From assembly GCA_965370555.1 (NCBI GenBank), contig CBDUVB010000008.1:3349-67348 (forward strand): DNA of 64,000 nucleotides, given 5' to 3'. Below the pieces are notes generated by a model that was not told the origin of the DNA, ran no database searches, and was given only the letters and a program-made list of their open reading frames with translations. A program made the translations under genes and the position numbers. Origin of the DNA: JAJOKK01 sp965370555. GTDB lineage: Bacteria > Bipolaricaulota > Bipolaricaulia > UBA7950 > UBA9294. Below, in pieces: positions 17,145 through 24,388 of this stretch. Position 1 is the stretch's first letter. Every line of letters begins with the position of its first letter.

Positions 17145-17648
17145 CTACAGGGCAACGTATGTCTCCTCTTCAACCACGTCTCCAGCTTCCGTTTCCCATT
17201 TGAGCTTCACATCGAACGCCCGAGCGCTTCCGAACGAGAATGCTGCTAGTGCTCCGATCTCACTGCCAGGCGAAATAACAGGGGCAGGAAATTTGTCGTT
17301 GTAATCGCCTTCGACCAGAGGGCTCTTACCTTTGCCATGCGGATGAAGCATGAAAGAGACGTTACGAGCCGGTGCTTCACCAACGTTGCTGACAACGAAC
17401 TTATGGCTGTTTCTACCGTGGGGCCTAATAGATATGCGCAGACGCGCTGAATCAACCCGGGGCAGCGGAGATTCAGATCGGCGCGGAGAAGACTCAAGTT
17501 GTTCCAATTGCCTTTCTGCTAGACGTGCCATTGTTCTCTGAAGATCGAGCTGTTCTTTAGTAGTCCACTGAGATCCTCGCCACGCCTTATACGCGAGAAG
17601 CAATGAACCACCTGCAATTAGAAGGCTTATCGCTTCAGAGATAGTCAC
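17145..17648 (-). CDS. Small membrane-anchored hypothetical protein
   Basis: A 167-residue protein that I do not recognise. Residues 1-22 form one hydrophobic helix (ISEAISLLIAGGSLLLAYKA), followed by a charged helical stretch rich in Arg, Gln and Leu (LQRTMARLAERQLEQLE). A beta-rich C-terminal domain follows, with FVVSNVGEAPARNVSFMLHP, resembling the immunoglobulin-like part of many small orphan membrane proteins. It lies between two attC-like sites like a single-gene cassette. Confidence 0.6.
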   Translation of the reverse strand: MTISEAISLLIAGGSLLLAYKAWRGSQWTTKEQLDLQRTMARLAERQLEQLESSPRRSESPLPRVDSARLRISIRPHGRNSHKFVVSNVGEAPARNVSFMLHPHGKGKSPLVEGDYNDKFPAPVISPGSEIGALAAFSFGSARAFDVKLKWETEAGDVVEEETYVAL

Positions 17649-17659
17649 TGCGTAAGCCC

Positions 17660-17793
17660 CCTAACCACAGTATGCCCACCGGCTTGCATGGCGTACATCC
17701 ACTTATCTGAATGTTTTATAGGGATCATCATAAACCACCTCCACGACTTCACTCATACGACTTATAGCATGTCGGCTGCAGCAAGTTGTTAGG
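17660..17793 (-). other. attC-like site after the PIN gene
   Basis: On the minus strand it begins CCTAACAACTTGCTGCAGCC followed by GAC, and ends GTGGTTAGG, 134 bp long. The TAA stop of the PIN gene lies inside the CCTAAC box, as is common in integron cassettes. The interior shares a ~60-bp segment (around 17723-17745, GGAGGTGGTTTATG) with the site at 18.3 kb. Confidence 0.55.
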
Positions 17794-18220
17794 TTTGCCA
17801 ATAACGGACAGTGCACCCATGGGCTTTTGCAGCCTCACTTAAATAGAAATCTGCGGTCAGCAGGGTATACCCGTTATCCACTGCAACTTCAGCAATTAGC
17901 GCGTCCATCGTATTATTCGCCTTTCCTCCATTTAGGGAATCTAGTTCTGCCTTAATTGCGCTATATACGGCACCATCGCCCAATTTGCATTCGCCGAGTC
18001 GCGACACTCCAAGTATGGTAGTTTCCGTCGGAACTACCTGAGTGATTGTTTTGGCGAACTTAAGAAATAATCTTGCCCTTCGCTCTTCGTCCTTCGTCTT
18101 ATTTAATTCATCTATCTGAATGTGCGACATAAGGAATTCTCCGTCGCCAGGTAGGTCCTCTGGCTCAATCAGCCCATCCACAAGCTTGTTAATGATGCAC
18201 GTGTCAACAACGTAGTTCAT
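17789..18220 (-). CDS. PIN-domain ribonuclease-like protein
   Basis: A 143-residue PIN-fold protein; these are Mg-dependent RNases, often toxins. The ATG at 18220 gives the canonical opening MNYVVDTCIINKLVDG with the first acidic residue at Asp6. Later acidic positions appear in NNTMDALIAEVAVDNGYTLL and TADFYLSEA. An upstream in-frame ATG at 18415 would add 65 residues that read through attC-like sequence and is rejected. No antitoxin gene adjoins it, so it is either an orphan or uses a partner elsewhere. Confidence 0.75.
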   Translation of the reverse strand: MNYVVDTCIINKLVDGLIEPEDLPGDGEFLMSHIQIDELNKTKDEERRARLFLKFAKTITQVVPTETTILGVSRLGECKLGDGAVYSAIKAELDSLNGGKANNTMDALIAEVAVDNGYTLLTADFYLSEAAKAHGCTVRYWQT

Positions 18221-18294
18221 GGTAAATTCCGCATAAACCCCGTGGCCCTGCACTTTTGTAGCGTAAACCGTTAGGTGAGCGCGTGTGGAGACCG

Positions 18295-18406
18295 CCGCAA
18301 CCACACTCAACACGACGGCTAGCACGCTTGTCTGAACGTCTTCTATGGATCCGCATAAACCACCTCCAGGACTATACAGCAAGGTCGGCTGCAAAAAGCG
18401 GTTAGG
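18295..18406 (-). other. attC-like site (weaker) after hypothetical gene
   Basis: The minus strand begins CCTAACCGCTTTTTGCAGCC then GACC. It shares GGAGGTGGTTTATG and TTCAGA with the 17660-17793 site. The far end, GTTGCGG, is a poor match to the expected GTTRRRY, so the boundary is uncertain. A second CCTAAC on this strand lies at 18270-18275. Confidence 0.45.
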
Positions 18407-18437
18407 CGGCGGCATCTATACTTCCTCACTTGTGGAT

Positions 18438-19172
18438 TCATTCTCCACCTCTTCCCATCTCTCGGAGATAGTGGAGAATCTTCGCCTCCATGGGAATTCT
18501 GTCGTTCGTTACATAGTAGTTGACATCAAGAAAATCACCGAATGTATTGCTCTCGCCAATTCCGCCTTCGATGACTTCTCCCACTGCTACGTCCAACGGA
18601 ACGAGCACTCTCATCGTCGCATAATCTTCATGCACTTGCATCTCCTCAAGGATTGAATCAAACCTACGGCAAATGTATGAGAAAGCTCTTTCAATGGTCA
18701 CTTTCTGTGCACTCGTGAAAGCAACATCATTTCTGGACCGAATCATAAAGAAATACCGCAGCTTGTTGACCTCGCCACCCAATCCTGTCATGACCATTCC
18801 AACATTCTGATCCAGCAGAAAGCCCTCAAGAAACATCCGGCATTCCTGAAGAGCCAATACACTCCAATCCTCCAGTTCTTGCTCTGCCGTTTTCAAGTAT
18901 CTCTCAATGGTTCTATAGGATTCCACTGTGCCTCGATGAGCCAAGATGGCAAGTGTTTCCTTCTTTTCTCCCAGAGGTGTGCCTGGACCGAACAAGCTCT
19001 GACTTCTCGCTGAAATATCTTCCTCCGAATACTGGTCGTAATCAAGTCTGTCCGTATGCTCCAAGTATTCTTGCTGCACGGAGGAATCAACACCTCCTTC
19101 AGCTACCGTCAATCGCTCAGGAATACTCTGTAGGATATCTCGGATTTGCTCATCAATCTCGTTTTTCATCAT
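18438..19172 (-). CDS. Hypothetical protein in the cassette-like island
   Basis: A 244-residue soluble protein that I cannot assign. The ATG at 19172 (MMKNEIDEQIRDILQSIPER) has AAGG seven bases upstream; longer in-frame starts begin almost at the -10 box. The sequence is mostly helical, with LALQECRMFLEGFLLDQNVG and VNKLRYFFMIRSRNDVAFTS in the middle and DFLDVNYYVTNDRIPMEAKI near the end. No membrane helix or signal peptide is seen. It is the first gene of the island in its direction of transcription and has its own promoter. Confidence 0.6.
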   Translation of the reverse strand: MMKNEIDEQIRDILQSIPERLTVAEGGVDSSVQQEYLEHTDRLDYDQYSEEDISARSQSLFGPGTPLGEKKETLAILAHRGTVESYRTIERYLKTAEQELEDWSVLALQECRMFLEGFLLDQNVGMVMTGLGGEVNKLRYFFMIRSRNDVAFTSAQKVTIERAFSYICRRFDSILEEMQVHEDYATMRVLVPLDVAVGEVIEGGIGESNTFGDFLDVNYYVTNDRIPMEAKILHYLREMGRGGE

Positions 19173-19219
19173 GCTTCTACCTTCAGCGAGTAATCGCGGC
19201 ACGCCGACGCCTGACACTG

Positions 19220-19250
19220 ATTATACAGTTCCGTATAAGAACCTGGACAA
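19220..19250 (-). promoter_or_regulatory. Probable promoter of the hypothetical gene
   Basis: Minus-strand TATAAT (19225-19220) with TTGTCC (19250-19245) 19 bases upstream. The spacing is slightly long; the -10 is perfect. It gives a leader of about 40 bases. Confidence 0.45.
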
Positions 19251-19299
19251 CTCTATCTTGCAATATAAGACGCCCGCAGTTGATTTGCAAGAAATGCAA

Positions 19300-19372
19300 T
19301 ACCACACTATTCGCAATGGCTTGCACCCTCTTGCCTGAATGTCTTAGATGGATTCACATAAACCACTTCCAT
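19300..19372 (-). repeat. Third copy of the island repeat (partial)
   Basis: The minus strand reads ATGGAAGTGGTTTATGTGAA, then ATCCATCTAAGACATTCAGG. It aligns with interior segments of the two attC-like sites near 17.7 and 18.35 kb. The CCTAAC end is missing, as if truncated next to the clpB promoter. Confidence 0.55.
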
Positions 19373-19375
19373 CCC

Positions 19376-19404
19376 TTGACGAGCATTCTCTTTCGACCTA
19401 TAAT
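19376..19404 (+). promoter_or_regulatory. Sigma-70-type promoter of clpB
   Basis: TTGACG (19376-19381), 17-base spacer, TATAAT (19399-19404). The predicted transcript begins near 19411, inside the CIRCE-like element. Confidence 0.8.
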
Positions 19405-19430
19405 TAGCAATTAATGTAGTTGACTGCTAA
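19404..19430 (+). promoter_or_regulatory. CIRCE-like HrcA operator
   Basis: TTAGCAATT, nine bases, GACTGCTAA: the 9-9-9 geometry and outer TTAGCA/TGCTAA arms of CIRCE (TTAGCACTC-N9-GAGTGCTAA), with the inner three bases of each arm diverged. It overlaps the -10 box and transcription start, so repression by HrcA is the natural inference. Confidence 0.7.
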
Positions 19431-19447
19431 TTTTGGAGGTGTTGATA

Positions 19448-21661
19448 ATGATTCGCTTCGACAAACTGACTGAAGGCGCGCAGGAGCTGTTCCACGAGGC
19501 ACAGGACCTTCTAACGCGCTACAAGCAGAACCAGCTCGATGTGGAGCACATCTTCACCGTGCTCGTCACCAAGGAGGGTGCGGGACGCGACATCCTGCAG
19601 GAGATGGGGGTAAATCTAACCGGTCTAGCCAAGGACCTCGATGTTCTGTTGAAGAGCAAACCCTCGATCTCCGGCCCGGTCGGCGCGCAGATCTACATCA
19701 CCCCACGCCTGGATGCGGTCGTCGCCGGCGCGCAGATGGAGGCCGAGCGGCTGCGCGATGAGTTCATCGGGGTCGATCACCTTCTCCTCTCGCTTAGTCG
19801 TGCGACCGACCCCGGACTGAAGCGGGTCCTCGATCGGTATCAGATAACCCCCGAGGCTATCTACACCGCGCTTCGCAACGTGCGTGGGGAGCAGCGGGTG
19901 ACCGACCGCTCCCCAGAGGATCGCTACCAGATCCTGAAGAAGTACTCTACAAACCTGACGGAGATGGCCGCTCGCGGCGAACTCGATCCGGTGATCGGTC
20001 GTGAGGAGGAGATTCGCCGCATGGAGCAGATCCTCTCCCGCCGTCGCAAGAATAACCCCGTTCTAATAGGGGAGTCAGGGGTGGGGAAGACCGCGGTCGT
20101 CGAAGGACTGGCGCAGCTGATCGCCGCGGATGATGTGCCCGACACCCTGAAGGGAAAGGAAATAGTTGCCCTCGACATTGCGGCGATGGTCGCCGGATCC
20201 AAGTTCCGCGGAGAGTTCGAGGATCGGTTGAAGGCGGTGATCAAGGAGATCGAAGCTGCGGCAGGTAAGACGATCGTCTTCATCGACGAGGTACATACGA
20301 TCGTTGGGGCCGGTGCTGCCGAGGGAGCGATCGATGCTTCCAATATGCTGAAGGAACCGCTCTCCCGCGGGAAGTTCCAACTGATCGGGGCGACGACTCT
20401 GAACGAGTACCGCGAACACATTGAGAAGGATTCCGCATTGGAACGACGGTTCCAAAAGGTATACGTCGGTGAGCCGACCGTGGGAGAGACGATCGAGATC
20501 CTTGAGGGACTACGGGAGAAGCTGGAGGAGCATCACCAGGTGAAGATCACTGACGACGCGATCCGTGCGGCGGCGAAGCTCTCGGAGCGCTACATCTCCG
20601 ATCGCTTCCTCCCGGACAAGGCGATCGACCTTGTCGACGAAGCGGCGAGCAAGCTACGAGTCGACGGAAGCGGCAAGGAGGTGGCAGAAGGTGGTATCGC
20701 CGCGCTCGTTTCACAGTGGACAGGGATCCCGGCAGAAAGGATGGTCGATGAGGAGAGAGAGCGCCTCTCGAAGATGGAGGATCTGCTCCATGAGCGCGTG
20801 ATCGATCAGGAAGAGGGCGTGCACGCCATCGCTGAGGCGGTGCGCCATTCGCGTGCCGGTCTCTCCGATCCGCGCCGCCCAATCGGGACCTTCCTCTTCC
20901 TCGGGCCGACCGGGGTGGGGAAGACAGAGCTCGCCAAGGCGCTCGCCACATTTCTCTTTGGAAGTGATGATGCTCTCCTGCGGATCGACATGTCCGAGTA
21001 CATGGAGCGGCATGCCGTGGCGCGGCTGATCGGGTCTCCACCGGGGTACGTGGGCTACGAAGAGGGAGGGCAGCTCACCGAGGCGGTCAGGCGGCGTCCC
21101 TATCAGGTTATCCTGTTCGACGAGGCTGAGAAGGCACACCCACAGGTGATGAACTTACTGCTTCAGCTCCTCGATGAGGGACGTCTGACCGACGGGCACG
21201 GGCGCACGATCGACTTCAAGAATACGATTATCATCATGACCTCTAACGTGGGTAGCGAGTACTTCACGACCAACCTCGCAGAGGACCAGGTTCGTGAGAA
21301 GGTCGAGGAAGAGTTGAAACACACCTTCCGTCCGGAGTTTCTCAACCGGATCGACGAGACGATCATCTTCCATCCACTCTCCGAAGAGGCGATCCTAAAG
21401 ATCGTCGATCTGAAGGCTAAAACACTGGACGAGCGGCTCAAAGAGCAGGGGATCGCAATCACTATCACCGAGGAGGCGAAGAAGGTTCTCGCCAAGAAGG
21501 GGTACGATCCACACTACGGCGCGCGCCCTCTTGAACGGGTGCTGAAGTGCCTTGTGGAGAACCCCCTCGCGATGAAGATCGTCTCCGGCGAAGTAAAGGA
21601 AGGGGATCACGTTACGGTCGATGCGGCCGCGATGGCCGACGCTCTCGTGATCCGCCACTAG
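19448..21661 (+). CDS. ClpB-like AAA+ chaperone lacking the middle domain
   Basis: A 737-residue two-ring Hsp100 ATPase; ClpB normally has about 860. The N domain begins IRFDKLTEGAQELFHEAQDL. NBD1 has Walker A GESGVGKT at 208-215 and Walker B TIVFIDEVHTI. NBD2 has Walker A GPTGVGKT at 486-493 and Walker B VILFDEAEKAHP. After AIDLVDEAASKLR (~400) the sequence passes within about 12 residues to GIAALVSQWTGIPAERM. The ~120-residue coiled-coil M domain used for DnaK partnership is therefore absent. No ClpP-binding IGF/LGF loop is visible in the NBD2 C-terminal part. GGAGG precedes the ATG. It could be annotated clpA, but NBD2 and the C-terminus look ClpB-like. Confidence 0.85.
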   Translation: MIRFDKLTEGAQELFHEAQDLLTRYKQNQLDVEHIFTVLVTKEGAGRDILQEMGVNLTGLAKDLDVLLKSKPSISGPVGAQIYITPRLDAVVAGAQMEAERLRDEFIGVDHLLLSLSRATDPGLKRVLDRYQITPEAIYTALRNVRGEQRVTDRSPEDRYQILKKYSTNLTEMAARGELDPVIGREEEIRRMEQILSRRRKNNPVLIGESGVGKTAVVEGLAQLIAADDVPDTLKGKEIVALDIAAMVAGSKFRGEFEDRLKAVIKEIEAAAGKTIVFIDEVHTIVGAGAAEGAIDASNMLKEPLSRGKFQLIGATTLNEYREHIEKDSALERRFQKVYVGEPTVGETIEILEGLREKLEEHHQVKITDDAIRAAAKLSERYISDRFLPDKAIDLVDEAASKLRVDGSGKEVAEGGIAALVSQWTGIPAERMVDEERERLSKMEDLLHERVIDQEEGVHAIAEAVRHSRAGLSDPRRPIGTFLFLGPTGVGKTELAKALATFLFGSDDALLRIDMSEYMERHAVARLIGSPPGYVGYEEGGQLTEAVRRRPYQVILFDEAEKAHPQVMNLLLQLLDEGRLTDGHGRTIDFKNTIIIMTSNVGSEYFTTNLAEDQVREKVEEELKHTFRPEFLNRIDETIIFHPLSEEAILKIVDLKAKTLDERLKEQGIAITITEEAKKVLAKKGYDPHYGARPLERVLKCLVENPLAMKIVSGEVKEGDHVTVDAAAMADALVIRH

Positions 21662-21677
21662 AACTGCGAAGAGAGGG

Positions 21678-21768
21678 AGACGCGGGGACACGGAGGTAGG
21701 GAGCGCGGAAAACGCAAGGATTCACACTCTCGCTACTTCTCCCCTCTCCGTGTCTCTACGGCGATTTT
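21678..21768. repeat. Imperfect inverted repeat after clpB
   Basis: GACACGGAG near 21687 and CTCCGTGTC near 21757 can pair, with partly complementary sequence (AGCG/CGCT) between. The 'GGGGACACGGAG' flavour recurs near 58.66 kb. It could act as a weak terminator, but no T-run follows. Confidence 0.4.
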
Positions 21769-21855
21769 CTATCGACAACCTGTGAGCACCGTTCCTTTCC
21801 CAGCGCAGCAAATGACCCCGCAAGAAAAGGCGATGCATCTTTGTGGATCAGCGAC

Positions 21856-21861
21856 TATAAT
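21856..21861 (+). promoter_or_regulatory. Possible -10 box of glnA
   Basis: A perfect TATAAT lies 33 bases before the glnA start. No convincing -35 is seen at normal spacing. TGTGGA (21843) and TCCACA (21875) form an inverted pair around it that could be an operator. Confidence 0.4.
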
Positions 21862-21893
21862 CCTTTCTATTGGTTCCACAAGGAGGAGACCCC

Positions 21894-23213
21894 ATGAGTG
21901 AGGAACAACGAGAGAAGGTGCTAAAGACGGTAAAGGAAAAGGGAATCCGGTTCATCCAGCTTTGGTTTACCGACCTTTTGGGGAACCCGAAGAGTGTGGA
22001 GATTACAGCGACAGCGTTGGACGACGCACTCCAAGAAGGAGTTGGGTTTGACGGCTCATCGATCCACGGGTTTGCGCGCATCGACGAGAGCGACATGATC
22101 ATCAAGCCCGACCCAGAGACTTTCATCACTCTTCCCTGGGGGAACGTAGCTCGTCTGATCTGCGACGTCCTTAAACCGGACGGAACCCCTTACCATGGCG
22201 ACCCTCGCTGGGTGCTTAAGCGCGCCCTCGCTCGGGCGGATGAACTGGGATTCTCTATGTACGTCGGACCGGAGGTGGAGTATTTCTACTTTCAGTCGGA
22301 CTCTGAGATCGATCCTCTGGATTGTGGTGGGTACTTCGATCTCGTTCCTCCGGATAGGGCATCGACGATTCGGAGAGAGACGGTCCTTGCTCTCGAGGAT
22401 ATGGGAATCGGGGTGGAGGCGGCCCACCATGAGGTGGCTCACGGCCAGCAGGAGATCGATCTTCAATTCGGCAATGCCTTGACAATAGCGGATAGCCTTA
22501 TGACCTGCCGGTTGGTCGTGAAGGAGGTAGCAAGAAGACACGGATTGTATGCCACTTTCATGCCTAAACCGATCTCTGACCAGAACGGCTCGGGAATGCA
22601 TACGCACCAGTCTCTCTTTCGCAAGGACGGCCACAATGCCTTCTTCGACCCTGAGGATCCTCTTTACTTATCCTCGATCGCCAAGGGGTACATAGCTGGA
22701 ATCATGAGACACGCCAAGGAGATCACCGGCGTTTGCGCGCAGTGGGTCAACTCGTACAAGCGGCTCGTCCCCGGATATGAGGCACCGGTCTACATCACCT
22801 GGGCCCACCGAAATCGGAGCAACATGATACGTGTTCCCATGTACAAGCCCGGTAAAGAAACCGCCACTCGCATCGAGTTTCGGGTCCCTGACCCTGCGTG
22901 TAACCCATATCTCACTTTCGCTATCCTTCTTCACGCCGGGCTCGACGGGATCGAGAAGGGTTACCCCCTTCCAGCTCCGATGGATCGTGATGTTTACGGG
23001 ATGAATGATGAAGAGCGAGCCAAGCTTGGGATCGAAACCCTCCCTGGGAGCCTGAACGAGGCAATCGCGGCGATGAAAGGAAGCGGGTTCGTCCGCCACG
23101 GCCTGGGTGACCATATCTTCGAGAAGTTCATTCAGAACAAGAAAATCGAGTGGGAAGCCTATCGCTCCCAGGTCCACAGCTACGAACTGGAACGCTATCT
23201 CGCTGTTCTGTAG
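21894..23213 (+). CDS. glnA: Glutamine synthetase, type I
   Basis: Makes glutamine from glutamate, ammonia and ATP. The 439-residue protein fits the short GSI-alpha type. Landmarks are VGFDGSSIHGFARIDESDM, GPEVEYFYF, AAHHEVAHGQQEIDLQFG, NGSGMHTHQSL and ATRIEFRVPDPACNPYL (substrate and metal ligands). The adenylylation tyrosine motif of GSI-beta enzymes (NLYDLPP) is not seen, suggesting feedback rather than covalent control. AAGGAGGAG precedes the ATG at 21894. It stands alone, without amtB or glnB nearby. Confidence 0.95.
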   Translation: MSEEQREKVLKTVKEKGIRFIQLWFTDLLGNPKSVEITATALDDALQEGVGFDGSSIHGFARIDESDMIIKPDPETFITLPWGNVARLICDVLKPDGTPYHGDPRWVLKRALARADELGFSMYVGPEVEYFYFQSDSEIDPLDCGGYFDLVPPDRASTIRRETVLALEDMGIGVEAAHHEVAHGQQEIDLQFGNALTIADSLMTCRLVVKEVARRHGLYATFMPKPISDQNGSGMHTHQSLFRKDGHNAFFDPEDPLYLSSIAKGYIAGIMRHAKEITGVCAQWVNSYKRLVPGYEAPVYITWAHRNRSNMIRVPMYKPGKETATRIEFRVPDPACNPYLTFAILLHAGLDGIEKGYPLPAPMDRDVYGMNDEERAKLGIETLPGSLNEAIAAMKGSGFVRHGLGDHIFEKFIQNKKIEWEAYRSQVHSYELERYLAVL

Positions 23214-23467
23214 GCCATCATGGTTTCTCATGTTTAAGGTAAGGCAATCCAGAAAATGGCTCTTTGTCGTTTTGAGTGGGTAGCTGGAGACAGCAGGGTA
23301 CGTAACATAAGGGCTCTAGCAAAGGAAAAGCAGAATACAGAAAGGAAAAACAAGAACAACAGGGGATGTTGGAGCGCCGTTCTTAGCGATCACTGCGCCC
23401 GACGTTGCGCTGTGAGATTGTGTCTCAACGTGGCAGACGAGCTACCACGCTACAGAAGAAGGCTTGC

Positions 23468-23513
23468 GTAGCGTCGCACCTTGTGTGCGACGTTGTGCTG
23501 TTGAAGTACAACG
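23468..23513. repeat. Two-hairpin repeat, copy 1
   Basis: GTAGCGTCGCACCTTGTGTG followed by CGACGTT: the stem CGTCGCAC/GTGCGACG is perfect. Directly after it GTTGT...ACAAC forms a second hairpin. The same design recurs at 24089-24128. Confidence 0.75.
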
Positions 23514-23629
23514 AACGAGCAAGAGAACAGCGTTTTATCATTTGCCATCAGGAATCCGTTACCCACTCGAAACAGCGAGAAGCCCTCATAGATCGATGGA
23601 ATCAAGCCGACTGACAAGCAGAAAGATTC

Positions 23630-23658
23630 TTGCTTGGTCCCCCTTTATGATGTAAACT
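23630..23658 (+). promoter_or_regulatory. Promoter of the small RHH gene
   Basis: TTGCTT (23630-23635), 17-base spacer, TAAACT (23653-23658), 40 bases before the start codon. Confidence 0.45.
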
Positions 23659-23697
23659 ATATAAAGAGTTAAATTTATTGATGAGGAGGTGAATCAC

Positions 23698-23868
23698 ATG
23701 CCTAAGAAAGAGGAAATTGCGACCCTTTCGATCTACATCCCTAAAAGCAAGTTGGAGAAGAAACCAGTCTCTCGGTTGGAACGATTGAGCAAGAAGCACG
23801 ACCGTTCGATCAACTACCTGGTTGTCGAGGCGATCCTCCAGTACATCGATCGAGAGGAGAAAAAGTAG
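23698..23868 (+). CDS. Small ribbon-helix-helix (CopG-like) protein
   Basis: A 56-residue basic protein, MPKKEEIATLSIYIPKSKLE..., with a beta-strand (ATLSIYIP) followed by two helices, RLERLSKKHDRSINYLVVEA. This is the pattern of Arc/CopG dimeric DNA-binding proteins. GAGGAGG lies eight bases before the ATG. No toxin gene adjoins it; it stands alone between two copies of a hairpin repeat. It may be an orphan regulator or the antitoxin of a lost toxin. Confidence 0.75.
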   Translation: MPKKEEIATLSIYIPKSKLEKKPVSRLERLSKKHDRSINYLVVEAILQYIDREEKK

Positions 23869-23985
23869 TTCTCCGGTGTCGTTCGAGTTTTCCGATGATT
23901 GAGCCGATTCATCGTGTGCTCGGTCTCAGACTTAGTGTGAGGAAGACCTGTACCATGCCTAGAGAGGATACTGTCATCGGGCGGG

Positions 23986-24056
23986 TTAGTATCCCCGGGT
24001 AAGGGTCACCTGGTGTCCCCAGGGTACGGTCGGCTGGTATCCCCGCCTAAGATCAG
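23986..24056. repeat. Three degenerate ~24-bp tandem repeats
   Basis: Units start TTAGTATCCCCGGGTAAGG, CTGGTGTCCCCAGGGTACGG and CTGGTATCCCCGCCTAAG. They have lengths 24, 24 and 23. Each has a central TCCCC and ends in a GGTCA/GATCA-like tail. Confidence 0.7.
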
Positions 24057-24088
24057 TTAAATATCCTCCATGTTGAGCAAACATGGAT

Positions 24089-24128
24089 GTAGCGTCGTAC
24101 CTTGCGTGCGACGTTACTTTCGATGTAA
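24089..24128. repeat. Two-hairpin repeat, copy 2
   Basis: GTAGCGTCGTACCTTGCGTG then CGACGTTAC, followed by GTAAC: the same two-stem design as 23468-23513, with substitutions in both arms. Confidence 0.7.
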
Positions 24129-24197
24129 CGAAGCTCTACATGAAATTGTAGCACGAAGACCAACTCCGGTTAGATCTTTGGCTTCTGCCTTTCAATG

Positions 24198-24222
24198 CCC
24201 CCAGCTTACTGGGGGTTCTTTA
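24198..24222 (+). terminator. Rho-independent terminator
   Basis: CCCCCAG, loop CTTA, CTGGGGG, then TTCTTTACT. A seven-pair GC-rich stem followed by T-rich sequence, oriented to end transcripts from the small RHH gene. Confidence 0.7.
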
Positions 24223-24257
24223 CTCCCCAAAATTACACCTACGAGTTGAATTCACGC

Positions 24258-24292
24258 CTCGATCCAAGGATCTCGATCCAAGGATCTCGATT
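24258..24292. repeat. 14-bp tandem repeat
   Basis: CTCGATCCAAGGAT occurs twice in tandem, then CTCGATT starts a third copy. Confidence 0.85.
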
Positions 24293-24317
24293 CTATTCAG
24301 GCAAGCCTCCCTTATAG

Positions 24318-24346
24318 TTGTTAAAGCCCGCAAAGGTTGTTACAAT
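24318..24346 (+). promoter_or_regulatory. Promoter of apbE-rnf
   Basis: TTGTTA (24318-24323), 17-base spacer, TACAAT (24341-24346), 43 bases before apbE. Confidence 0.6.
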
Positions 24347-24388
24347 TCGGCACTGGTCTTGATTTCAACCATTTAAGGGGGAGATTGG

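Larger units (their letters stand above)
23214..23697. other. Hairpin-rich intergenic region
   Basis: No gene is supported. It contains tandem hairpins: CGTTG...TGAGA/TCTCAACG (about 23403-23431), CGTGG...CCACG (23429-23450), and the element at 23468-23513. The promoter of the small ribbon-helix-helix gene lies at its end. Confidence 0.6.
23869..24388. other. Repeat-rich intergenic region before apbE
   Basis: About 520 bases with no gene. In order it holds a degenerate 24-bp tandem repeat, a two-hairpin repeat, a rho-independent terminator, a 14-bp tandem repeat and the apbE promoter, each listed separately. Confidence 0.65.

Noticed and set aside
18221..18415. 65-residue N-terminal extension of the PIN protein
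   Set aside because: The extra frame is translated attC-like and repeat sequence; PIN proteins begin at the MNYVVDT strand.
23986..24056. CRISPR-like array
   Set aside because: The three units are contiguous and degenerate, with no spacers and no cas genes nearby.
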